From an uncultured Bacteroides sp. (lineage in GTDB: Bacteria; Bacteroidota; Bacteroidia; Bacteroidales; Bacteroidaceae), in assembly GCF_937912035.1 (NCBI RefSeq), contig NZ_CALDPF010000028.1:62001-126000 (forward strand): a stretch of DNA of 64,000 bases. The letters are read 5' to 3'. The position numbers were made by a program, and so were the translations under genes. A model generated the notes under the pieces. The model saw only the letters and a program-made list of their open reading frames with translations, was not told the DNA's origin and did no database searches. This document shows, in pieces, positions 25,343 to 33,718 of the stretch. How positions within the stretch are numbered: the first letter of the stretch is position 1; each line of letters opens with the position of its first letter.

Positions 25343-26395
25343 TTACTTGTTTATGATTCCTCCACCGAGAACAATATCGTTCCTGTAGAATGCAGCCGCT
25401 TGTCCGGGAGCAATTGCTGCCAACGGTTCATGAAGCTTTACGTGTAACAGTCCGTCACCGGTCATTGTAACGGTACATCTGTTCGCCTGCTTCCGATATC
25501 TTATTTTTACTATTACATCATCCTTATCCAACAGAGATTCCGGGTTTATTATATTCCAGTCTGTGAGCCACATTTCGCTGTGTTCAAGCGAAGACAGTTT
25601 GTCGCTTATTATGACCTTGTTTTCTTCAGGAAGAATTTCTTTTACGAACAATGCCTTGTTCATGTATATACCCAATCCTCTGCGTTGTCCTATTGTATAA
25701 AAGGGATATCCTTCATGTTTCCCTATGTTATTGCCTTCCTCATCACAGAATATGCCGGGGCTGATTGAGTCAGTATTGACATTCTTGCGCAAAAAACTTC
25801 TGTAATCCATAGGGCAGAAGCATACTCCAAGACTGTCTTTCTTTACGGATGCTTTCATGAAGCCTTTTTCTGCTGCAATTTCTCTGACTCTTGTCTTAGT
25901 TATATTTCCCAACGGCAGTACCATCCGCTTCATAATATCCTGCGGGAGTCCCCATAGGAAGAAAGACTGGTCTTTGTCAGGGTCAGTACCACTCTTGATA
26001 TGCCAATAACCGTCGCATAATGTCTTTTGTACGTAATGTCCTGTGGCAATATAGTATATTCCTTCTCTGTCGGCTATTTCTTTAAGTATGGGCCATTTCA
26101 GATAGTTGTTGCACAGCGTACATGGAACAGGGGTTCTCCCTGTCATATATTCCTTTATGAAATAGTCTATGATGTATTTCTTGAATCTGTCTCTGAGGTC
26201 GTAAGTAATGTGCGGAATGCCAAGTCTGGAGCAAAGCTCTCGTGCGTCGTCCAGATATTCGGTATTGTTATCTTTTTCAAAGAAACGGAATGTTGTTCCT
26301 GTAACTTCGTATCCTGCATCCAAAAGCAACATAGCGGCTACAGAACTGTCTGTACCTCCACTCATCCCTAATAATACTTTATTGTTTTCTTCCAT
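25343..26395 (-). CDS. mnmA: tRNA-specific 2-thiouridylase MnmA
   Basis: The 350-residue protein has the PP-loop GMSGGTDSSVAAML (residues 10-23), with Thr15 where most MnmA proteins have Val. The catalytic cysteine Cys95 lies in PCTLCN and the second catalytic cysteine Cys192 in LGVCFC. IATGHYV and KDQSFFLWGL complete the signature, followed by the C-terminal beta domains. The enzyme adds sulfur to U34 of tRNA for Lys, Glu and Gln. Several Bacteroides genomes carry more than one mnmA copy, so this may be one of a set. Its leader carries a promoter and a terminator hairpin (26436-26513). Confidence 0.92.
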   Translation of the reverse strand: MEENNKVLLGMSGGTDSSVAAMLLLDAGYEVTGTTFRFFEKDNNTEYLDDARELCSRLGIPHITYDLRDRFKKYIIDYFIKEYMTGRTPVPCTLCNNYLKWPILKEIADREGIYYIATGHYVQKTLCDGYWHIKSGTDPDKDQSFFLWGLPQDIMKRMVLPLGNITKTRVREIAAEKGFMKASVKKDSLGVCFCPMDYRSFLRKNVNTDSISPGIFCDEEGNNIGKHEGYPFYTIGQRRGLGIYMNKALFVKEILPEENKVIISDKLSSLEHSEMWLTDWNIINPESLLDKDDVIVKIRYRKQANRCTVTMTGDGLLHVKLHEPLAAIAPGQAAAFYRNDIVLGGGIINK

Positions 26396-26435
26396 AATTC
26401 TGTATCGTTGAAAATGATAGCTTGACGTAAGGGCA

Positions 26436-26461
26436 TAAAAAAAGGAGTACCGCTGTACTCC
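26436..26461 (-). terminator. Intrinsic terminator/attenuator in the mnmA leader
   Basis: On the minus strand, GGAGTAC and GTACTCC (26444-26450 and 26455-26461) form a 7-bp stem with a 4-base loop, followed directly by seven T residues. It lies about 41 bases upstream of the mnmA start codon and downstream of the promoter. It would stop transcription before the gene unless it is read through or melted. Confidence 0.85.
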
Positions 26462-26505
26462 AACCTTTGTTAACCTTAAAATCTAATACTATGAAAAACA
26501 CAGTA

Positions 26506-26513
26506 CAAAGGTA
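26506..26513 (-). promoter_or_regulatory. -7 promoter element of the mnmA leader
   Basis: The minus-strand TACCTTTG matches TAnnTTTG. The transcript would start near 26499 and run about 105 bases to the start codon through an A/T-rich leader containing the terminator hairpin. Confidence 0.7.
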
Positions 26514-26601
26514 CGGACTTTTTTGTTATCTGCAAGCTTTGTGTGCGAAAACTTATGTTTTATAACACTATTTAGTATTCTTGCCGTATGTTATACACTT
26601 A

Positions 26602-27435
26602 TTAAGGTTTTGCTCTATACTCTAGTGGACTCATGCCTGTATGTTTTTTAAAATATCTCGAAAAGAATGATTGATCAGGAAAGTTTAATTCATACGAGAT
26701 ATCCTGTATGGACATATTTGAGTATTTAAGCATTATCTTTATTCTCTGTATTGCATGTTTGTCGATAATGTATTTGGCTGATTTGTCCGCAACATTTTGT
26801 GTTATTGACGATAAGTAGCGTGATGTTATGTATAATTTTTCTGCGTAAAATCCAACTTCTCTTTGTTGAGGGCAATACTTATGTATAAGGTGAATGAATT
26901 TGATAAACAATTCCTCTCTTCTTCCCACTTCTTCCGATTTGTCTATTTTGAAAAGTGTCCTTGTCTTGTCATATACATCAAGCAGGAAACTTTGGATATT
27001 GTTTTTGAAGATTTTTACTCTGAAACAGTTGGTCTTTTCGTTATAAAAATCTTCCATAGCTTCTACCAGATAGTTCATCTTGTTTATTCTTTTTTCTCCT
27101 AATTGTACACAGGGATATTCTTTCAGAAAAAAAGTAAACGAAGGTTCCAATTGTGCGGTTGCTTCGTCGTAAACTTCGTGTTTGAATGTTATATATGAGA
27201 TCATAAAATCGTCACTATTGCTGATATTGTGGAATATGCTTCCTGCTATTATTATTAGCTGTGTATTGGCTACCAGTTCGTATGGGATAAGGTCTATTTC
27301 TATGTTTGCCGTACCTTTTCTGCAAAAGATAATTGTGTCTACATCTACTTTCATGGTTTTACCCTGAGGTAACCATTCATTCTTGTCTGCTCCTGCTTTG
27401 AAAATTTCATCATCTGGCAGTTGAAATATATGCAT
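26602..27435 (-). CDS. AraC-family transcriptional regulator
   Basis: The 277-residue protein has an N-terminal cupin-like sensor half and a C-terminal AraC/HTH_18 DNA-binding half (about 180-277). The second helix-turn-helix region reads MSIQDISYELNFPDQSFFSRYFKKHTGMSPLEYRAK, the classic pattern. It is divergent from the RND efflux operon with 258 bases between, so it probably controls that operon and perhaps itself. No ligand can be named. Confidence 0.9.
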   Translation of the reverse strand: MHIFQLPDDEIFKAGADKNEWLPQGKTMKVDVDTIIFCRKGTANIEIDLIPYELVANTQLIIIAGSIFHNISNSDDFMISYITFKHEVYDEATAQLEPSFTFFLKEYPCVQLGEKRINKMNYLVEAMEDFYNEKTNCFRVKIFKNNIQSFLLDVYDKTRTLFKIDKSEEVGRREELFIKFIHLIHKYCPQQREVGFYAEKLYITSRYLSSITQNVADKSAKYIIDKHAIQRIKIMLKYSNMSIQDISYELNFPDQSFFSRYFKKHTGMSPLEYRAKP

Positions 27436-27657
27436 ATAGTTTCAATTTTGTTAATAACAATTTATATCAATAAAAATACATAGTAAAAATAGTATCTAAA
27501 ATTGCAATTCTGTAATATATTGCGTTGTTTTTTTATTATTTATTCTTCGTTAAATAAAAAATATTTAAGGTCTTAATAATTTATAAACCGGACAGTGAGT
27601 TCCGTTTTTGAACAATTGTGCTGTAAAAAAGAAAATTAACGTTCTTCGCAATTAACT

Positions 27658-27665
27658 TAATTTTG
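27658..27665 (+). promoter_or_regulatory. -7 promoter element of the RND efflux operon
   Basis: TAATTTTG fits TAnnTTTG, 28 bases upstream of the adaptor start codon. The spacer 27436-27657 is AT-rich and shows no clear AraC-type direct repeat to my eye. Confidence 0.55.
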
Positions 27666-27693
27666 CCACGAATTTTAAAGTAAAAAGATTTAT

Positions 27694-28800
27694 ATGGTAA
27701 CAGTAAACAAAAAATGGTTGCAACTGATGGGGATAGTTGGTTGCGCAATCGGGTTCGCTTCGTGTGGACAAACTCAAAAAGGAGAAATGCAAACCGGTGG
27801 TTATGAAACAATGGTTGTGGCAAAAGCTGACAAGGTTGTAGAAACAAATTATTCGGCTACAATCCGCGGACGCCAGGATATCAATATCATGCCGCAGGTA
27901 TCAGGTACAATACAGAAATTATGTGTAACAGAAGGTGAGAAGGTAAGAAAAGACCAAGTACTTTTCATTATCGACCAGGTTCCTTACAAGGCTGCACTCA
28001 ATACAGCAGTAGCGAACGTGAAGTCGGCACAGGCTGCTTTGGCAACTTCGGAATTGACTTATAACAGTAATAAGGAACTGTATGCTAAAAAGGTGGTATC
28101 GGAATTTACATTGCAAACTTCGGAAAATCAGTATTTGACAGCGAAAGCCCAATTGGCACAGGCAGAGGCCCAGGAAGTCAATGCCCGTAATGATTTGTCA
28201 TACACTGAAGTGAAAAGTCCTAGCAATGGTGTGGTAGGTATGTTGCCATATCGTGTAGGTACATTGGTAAGTCCGTCTATGACACAGCCGTTGACTACCG
28301 TTTCTGATAACTCTGAAATGTATGTTTATTTTTCTATGACAGAAAATCAGGTACTCGGTATGGTTCGTGACTATGGTTCTATGGATGAGGCTATAGCTAA
28401 AATGCCGGAAATATCGCTTGAACTGAATGATGGTACTACATATTCAGAAAAAGGAAAGATCGAATCTATCAGTGGAGTAATAGATACACAGACTGGTACA
28501 GTTGGTGTACGTGCCGTATTCCCTAACGAGAAAGGTCTGTTGTTGAGCGGTTCATCCGGCAAGGTGTTGATACCAAGTACATACAGCGATTATATAGTGA
28601 TACCTCAGGAAGCTACAGTAAAACAACAAGATAAGATTTCAGTGTTTAGGGTTGTTGACGGCAAGGCTGTGACAACATTAATTAAGGTTGCCGCCTATAA
28701 TGACGGACGAGAGTATATCGTACTCGAAGGTCTTAATCCGGGCGATGAAATAGTTGCTAAGGGAGCAGGTCTTCTTCGCGAAGGAACTCAGGTAAAATAA
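27694..28800 (+). CDS. RND efflux periplasmic adaptor (MexE/AcrA type)
   Basis: The 368-residue lipoprotein has a signal ending GFASC, then the barrel-sandwich motif (SGTIQKLCVTEGEKVRKDQVLFIID). A helical hairpin follows at about residues 95-165, and then beta-barrel and membrane-proximal domains (SGVIDTQTGTVGVRAVF, GSSGKVLIP). It bridges the inner-membrane pump and the outer-membrane channel of a tripartite exporter. It is 41 bases from the pump gene, in one operon with it. The substrate is unknown; pumps of this type export antibiotics, bile acids or dyes. Confidence 0.92.
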   Translation: MVTVNKKWLQLMGIVGCAIGFASCGQTQKGEMQTGGYETMVVAKADKVVETNYSATIRGRQDINIMPQVSGTIQKLCVTEGEKVRKDQVLFIIDQVPYKAALNTAVANVKSAQAALATSELTYNSNKELYAKKVVSEFTLQTSENQYLTAKAQLAQAEAQEVNARNDLSYTEVKSPSNGVVGMLPYRVGTLVSPSMTQPLTTVSDNSEMYVYFSMTENQVLGMVRDYGSMDEAIAKMPEISLELNDGTTYSEKGKIESISGVIDTQTGTVGVRAVFPNEKGLLLSGSSGKVLIPSTYSDYIVIPQEATVKQQDKISVFRVVDGKAVTTLIKVAAYNDGREYIVLEGLNPGDEIVAKGAGLLREGTQVK

Positions 28801-28841
28801 ACAAACAGAGTTGATGTGACTTTAATTAATAAAGAATAACA

Positions 28842-31800
28842 ATGAAAGGAAATATATTTATAAAACGACCGGTGATGGCTATTTCCATCTCCATCGTGAT
28901 TTTGTTGGTGGGATTTATCTCACTCATATCGTTGCCGGTAGAACAGTATCCTGATATAGCTCCTCCTACAGTTGTGGTTGATGCTACATATACGGGAGCC
29001 AGTGCCGATGCGGTAATGAACAGTGTTATAATGCCGTTGGAAGAGAGTATAAACGGTGTGGAAAACATGATGTATATCACTTCTACCGCAACAAACTCTG
29101 GTTCGGCTACAATACAGGTCTATTTCAAGCAGGGTACAGATCCTGATATGGCTGCTGTCAATGTGCAGAACCGTGTATCAAAGGCGCAGGGATTGTTGCC
29201 GTCCGAAGTAACAAAAATCGGTGTCTCTACAGCAAAAAGACAGACAAGTTTCCTTCAGATTAACTCTTTGGTTAGTACAGATGGGAAATATGATGAGACA
29301 TTCCTTGCCAACTATCTGGATATTAATGTCATACCGGAAATTAAACGTATCGAAGGTGTAGGTGATGCAACATTGCTTGGAGATACTTACAGTATGCGTA
29401 TATGGCTTAATCCTGAACGTATGGCTCAGTATGGTCTTGTACCAGCCGATGTTACCGCAGTGCTTGGTGAACAGAACATTGAAGCTCCTGCAGGTAATTT
29501 GGGTGAGAACTCTCCGAATGTGTTCCAGTATGCCTTGAAATATAAAGGACGTCTTAAATCTGTTGAACAGTTTGAGGATATTGTAATACGTTCAAATGAT
29601 GACGGTTCTGTCCTTAGACTTAAAGATATAGCCAAGGTTGAATTAGGGCGATTGTCATATAGTTTCCATGGTGAAGTAAATGACCGTCCTGGTGTGACTT
29701 TCCTTACTTTCCAGGTTGCAGGTGCCAATGCGACAGAAGTTAATGAAGCCATAACAAAACGACTGGAAGAAATGTCTGAGGCTCTTCCTCCTGGCGTAGA
29801 GTTCGTTCAGATGATGAGTTCGAATGACTTCCTTTATGCATCTATCCACAACGTTGTGGAAACACTTGTAATAGCAATCATACTTGTTATTCTTGTGGTT
29901 TACTTCTTCTTGCAGGATTTCAAGAGTACATTGATTCCTTCTATTTCAATCATTGTATCTCTTATCGGTACGTTTGCCTGCCTTGTTGCAGCAGGTTTCA
30001 GTATAAACATTCTTACTTTGTTTGCGCTTGTGCTTGCTATTGGTACCGTGGTGGATGATGCCATTGTGGTGGTGGAAGCTGTACAGGAGAAATTCGATTC
30101 AGGCTACACTTCCCCGTATCTGGCAACAAAAGATGCGTTGAGTGATGTAACTATGGCCGTTATCTCATGTACATGTGTGTTTATGGCTGTGTTTATCCCT
30201 GTAACATTCATGGGAGGTACATCTGGTATATTCTATACTCAGTTTGGTATCACAATGGCTACTTCAGTAGGTTTGTCCATGATTTGTGCCTTGGTTCTTT
30301 GTCCTGCTCTTTGTGCCATAATGATGAGGCCGTCTGACGGACAGAAGAGTGCCAAAAGCTTTAACGGTCGTGTAAAGGCTGCATATAATGCTTCTTTCAA
30401 TGCTACAATGAATAAATATAAGAAAGGAGTAATGTTTGCAATTCATCACAGATGGATAGTTTGGGCAGCACTCATCGTATCTGTAGTTTTGCTGGTATTC
30501 TTTATGAAGACTACTAAGACGGGTCTGGTTCCACAGGAAGACCAGGGAACAGTTATGGTTAATATCAGTACATCTCCTGGTAGTACTCTTACTGAAACAG
30601 TCAAGGTATTGGAAAAAGTAAAAGATATTTTGGAGAATACTCCTGAGGTTGATAACTATAGTGCCACATCAGGTTATGGTCTTATTTCAGGTCAGGGAAC
30701 TTCGTATGCATCATGTATCGTCGATCTTAAACCATGGGATGAACGTAAGGGAACGGAACATTCTGCCGATGCCGTTCTTGCTCGACTGAATGCACAGTTT
30801 GCCCAAATAAAGGAAGCTCAGATCTTCTGCTTCCAGACTGGTATGATTCCTGGTTACGGTATGGGTAACTCTGTAGAATTGTATATGCAGGATAAGACCG
30901 GAGGTGATATGTCAGTGTTCTTCGGACATGTCATGAATTTCCTTGGAGCTTTGAACCAACGTCCTGAGGTAGCTATGGCATATACCTCTTACGCCATGAA
31001 CTTCCCACAGATAGCTGTTGATATAGATGCTGCTAAATGTAAGCGTGCAGGAATATCTCCATCGGATGTTCTATCTGTTTTGGGTAGTTATTGTGGTGGT
31101 TCGTATGTATCAAACTTCAATGAATTCGGTAAGGTATATCGTGTAATGCTTCAGGCATCACCTGAATATCGTCTTGATGAACAGTCTCTCAATAATATGT
31201 ATGTACGTAATGGGTCAGAAATGGCTCCATTGGGACAATTTGTTACATTGAGGAATGTAATGGGGGCTGAAGTTGCAAAACGATTCAATCTTTACAGCTC
31301 TATAAATGTAAATGTTAACGCTCAGGCAGGATATTCAACAGGTGAAGTACAGAACGCAATAAAAGAGGTTGCCGCTCAGACTCTTCCTACCGGATATGGA
31401 TATGAATATGGTGGTATTGCTCGTGAGGAATCACAGAGTGGAGGTTCACAGACTGTATTTATATATATAATATGTGTAGTTCTTATATATCTTATCCTTT
31501 CATGTCTGTATGAAAGCTTCCTTGTTCCTTTGGCTGTTATTCTTTCAGTTCCGTTCGGCTTGATGGGTAGTTTCTTGTTTGCCAAGTTGTTCGGTTTGGA
31601 AAACAATATCTATCTTCAGACAGGTGTGATCATGTTGATTGGTTTGCTGTCAAAGACGGCTATTCTGATTACGGAATATGCGTTGGAGCGTCGTCGTAGA
31701 GGAATGGGTATTATAGAATCTGCGTATTCTGCTGCTCAAGCCCGTTTGCGTCCTATCCTGATGACTGTATTGACAATGATTTTCGGTATGATCCCGCTTA

Positions 31801-32039
31801 TGTTTGCAACCGGTGCTGGAGCTAACGGTAACAGTTCATTGGGTACAGGTGTTGTTGGTGGTATGCTTATCGGTACTTTGGCTCTTCTTTTTGTGGTGCC
31901 TGTGTTCTATATAACTTTTGAGTATCTTCAAGAGAAAATCCGCAAACCTATGCAGGTAGAAGGAGATGCACAGTTTAAATTAGAACATGAACGCAGTCTT
32001 GAAGAGAGAAGTGCTTTAAAAAATGATGAACAGGTATAA
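28842..32039 (+). CDS. RND efflux pump, inner-membrane transporter (HAE1 family)
   Basis: The 1065-residue protein has 12 transmembrane helices and two large periplasmic loops. The N-terminus FIKRPVMAISISIVILLVG and the proton-relay aspartates Asp405/Asp406 in TVVDDAIVVVEAVQ are standard. SKTAILITEYALERRRRGMG marks the C-terminal repeat. The length (about 1030-1070) is typical of AcrB/MexF-type pumps. It is driven by the proton gradient and works with the adaptor and the outer-membrane factor encoded in this operon. Confidence 0.96.
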   Translation: MKGNIFIKRPVMAISISIVILLVGFISLISLPVEQYPDIAPPTVVVDATYTGASADAVMNSVIMPLEESINGVENMMYITSTATNSGSATIQVYFKQGTDPDMAAVNVQNRVSKAQGLLPSEVTKIGVSTAKRQTSFLQINSLVSTDGKYDETFLANYLDINVIPEIKRIEGVGDATLLGDTYSMRIWLNPERMAQYGLVPADVTAVLGEQNIEAPAGNLGENSPNVFQYALKYKGRLKSVEQFEDIVIRSNDDGSVLRLKDIAKVELGRLSYSFHGEVNDRPGVTFLTFQVAGANATEVNEAITKRLEEMSEALPPGVEFVQMMSSNDFLYASIHNVVETLVIAIILVILVVYFFLQDFKSTLIPSISIIVSLIGTFACLVAAGFSINILTLFALVLAIGTVVDDAIVVVEAVQEKFDSGYTSPYLATKDALSDVTMAVISCTCVFMAVFIPVTFMGGTSGIFYTQFGITMATSVGLSMICALVLCPALCAIMMRPSDGQKSAKSFNGRVKAAYNASFNATMNKYKKGVMFAIHHRWIVWAALIVSVVLLVFFMKTTKTGLVPQEDQGTVMVNISTSPGSTLTETVKVLEKVKDILENTPEVDNYSATSGYGLISGQGTSYASCIVDLKPWDERKGTEHSADAVLARLNAQFAQIKEAQIFCFQTGMIPGYGMGNSVELYMQDKTGGDMSVFFGHVMNFLGALNQRPEVAMAYTSYAMNFPQIAVDIDAAKCKRAGISPSDVLSVLGSYCGGSYVSNFNEFGKVYRVMLQASPEYRLDEQSLNNMYVRNGSEMAPLGQFVTLRNVMGAEVAKRFNLYSSINVNVNAQAGYSTGEVQNAIKEVAAQTLPTGYGYEYGGIAREESQSGGSQTVFIYIICVVLIYLILSCLYESFLVPLAVILSVPFGLMGSFLFAKLFGLENNIYLQTGVIMLIGLLSKTAILITEYALERRRRGMGIIESAYSAAQARLRPILMTVLTMIFGMIPLMFATGAGANGNSSLGTGVVGGMLIGTLALLFVVPVFYITFEYLQEKIRKPMQVEGDAQFKLEHERSLEERSALKNDEQV

Positions 32040-32057
32040 TCATTAAAAGAATAACAC

Positions 32058-33422
32058 ATGAAGAAATTAATAATACTCACTACTACAGCTGCAATGTTAA
32101 GCAGCTGTGGTATATATACAAAATATAAACCTGTTGAGACTGTTCCTGACAGCTTGTACGGAGAAAAGGTAGAGGTTACAGATACACTGAACTTCGGCAA
32201 TTCTGACTGGAAAGAGGTTTTCACAGATCCTCATCTGCAGACCTTAATAGAACAAGCATTACAAAACAATACCGATTATCAGTCTGCACAGTTGAGAATA
32301 GAAGAGTCGAAAGCAACTCTACTTGCTTCGAAGCTTGCTTTCCTACCATCATTCGCTTTGGCTCCACAGGGAACAATCAGCAGTTTCGATGGTCAGAAAG
32401 CCACAAAATCATATCAGCTTCCTGTTACAGCAAGTTGGGAACTTGATATCTTCGGACGTATGCGCAATTCCAAGAAACAGGCTCAGGCATTATATGCCCA
32501 AAGCATTGATTATAAGCAGGCGGTACGTTCGCAGCTGATAGCTAGTGTAGCCAATACATATTATACACTTCTTATGCTTGACGAACAGTTGGCGTTGTCG
32601 CAGGAGACAGAAACTGCATGGAAAGAAACTGTGGATGCTGCACGTGCGCTTATGGATGCCGGACAGTATAATGAAGCTGGCGTTTCACAGATGGAAGCTA
32701 CATATTACAGTGTGCAGACGTCTGTAATTGATCTGAAAGAACAGATAAATCAGACATTGAACAGTATGGCACTGCTTCTGGCAGAAACTCCACGTGATTA
32801 TGAGCGCGGGAAATTAGCGGATCAGAAGATGCCTGAGGATCTGTCTGTTGGTGTGCCATTGCAAATGTTGTCAAACCGTCCTGACGTCCGTTCGGCTGAA
32901 CGATCTCTTGAGGCTGCATTTTATGTTACTAACCAGGCACGTTCGGCTTTCTATCCTTCGATAGTACTTAGTGGAACTGCCGGATGGACAAATCTTGCAG
33001 GATCGATAATAGTTAATCCTGCCAAGTTCATTGCTAATGCAGTAGGACAGCTTACTTTACCTCTTTTTAACCGTGGACAGAACATTGCACAACTCCGTAT
33101 AGCAAAAGCACAGCAGGAAGAGGCCAGTCTGAATTTCCAGCAAACATTGTTGAATGCAGGAGCAGAGGTGAACGATGCACTTACAGCATATCAGTCATGC
33201 AAGTTGAAAACAGATCTTTATCAGAAGCAGGTAAAGGCTTTGGAAAAGACTGTAATGAGCACTTCGCTGCTTATGGAATACGGAACAACAAACTATCTTG
33301 AGGTATTGACTGCACGTCAGTCATTGCTCAATGCACAACTAACACAAGTATCTAACCGCTTTATGGAGATACAGAGTGTGATAAGTCTCTATCAGGCCCT
33401 TGGTGGTGGAAGAGGAGAATAA
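32058..33422 (+). CDS. Outer-membrane efflux factor (TolC/OprM/NodT type)
   Basis: The 454-residue lipoprotein has a signal ending LSSC. Two OEP repeats follow, each with long helices and beta strands (LIEQALQNNTDYQSAQLRIEE, TASWELDIFGRMRNS, LPLFNRGQNIAQLRIAKAQQEE, LLMEYGTTNYLEVLTARQSLL). It forms the trimeric channel for the pump. It is the last gene of the RND operon, 18 bases after the transporter gene, and ends before a terminator. Confidence 0.95.
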   Translation: MKKLIILTTTAAMLSSCGIYTKYKPVETVPDSLYGEKVEVTDTLNFGNSDWKEVFTDPHLQTLIEQALQNNTDYQSAQLRIEESKATLLASKLAFLPSFALAPQGTISSFDGQKATKSYQLPVTASWELDIFGRMRNSKKQAQALYAQSIDYKQAVRSQLIASVANTYYTLLMLDEQLALSQETETAWKETVDAARALMDAGQYNEAGVSQMEATYYSVQTSVIDLKEQINQTLNSMALLLAETPRDYERGKLADQKMPEDLSVGVPLQMLSNRPDVRSAERSLEAAFYVTNQARSAFYPSIVLSGTAGWTNLAGSIIVNPAKFIANAVGQLTLPLFNRGQNIAQLRIAKAQQEEASLNFQQTLLNAGAEVNDALTAYQSCKLKTDLYQKQVKALEKTVMSTSLLMEYGTTNYLEVLTARQSLLNAQLTQVSNRFMEIQSVISLYQALGGGRGE

Positions 33423-33501
33423 TAATAGTGTAAACACACACAATCATTTCATATAAAATTAACTGTTATCATTATCTAGTGTGATAATTAGATGATTGGG
33501 G

Positions 33502-33540
33502 CTGCCTGGGAAGTGATTTTCGGGCAGTTCTTTTTTATTT
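33502..33540 (+). terminator. Intrinsic terminator of the RND operon
   Basis: A CTGCC...GGGCAG stem (33502-33527, with an internal bulge) is followed by TTCTTTTTTATTTT. Confidence 0.75.
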
Positions 33541-33664
33541 TATAATATGTATGTACTAAACTAATAATCTTTTCTTATACTGTATATGGTTCTAGTAAAT
33601 GGTTAAAAGATATATGCTTATAGATTAATTTTGTAGTTGATCTTAAAATCAAAATTGTTATGTA

Positions 33665-33694
33665 AATAAAAAAGGTGAGCCGGAACGACTCACC
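33665..33694 (-). terminator. Intrinsic terminator of the SusC-SusD-lipoprotein operon
   Basis: A 9-bp stem (33674-33682 with 33686-33694, one wobble pair) has a 3-base loop and is followed on the minus strand by six T residues. It lies 25 bases after the stop codon of the last gene. Confidence 0.9.
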
Positions 33695-33718
33695 CTAATT
33701 AATATATTCAAAATTTTA

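Noticed and set aside
26491..26565. Small plus-strand ORF starting MKNTVQRYG
   Set aside because: It overlaps the minus-strand promoter and leader of mnmA and has no convincing ribosome site; the sequence is better explained as a leader RNA read in the other direction.
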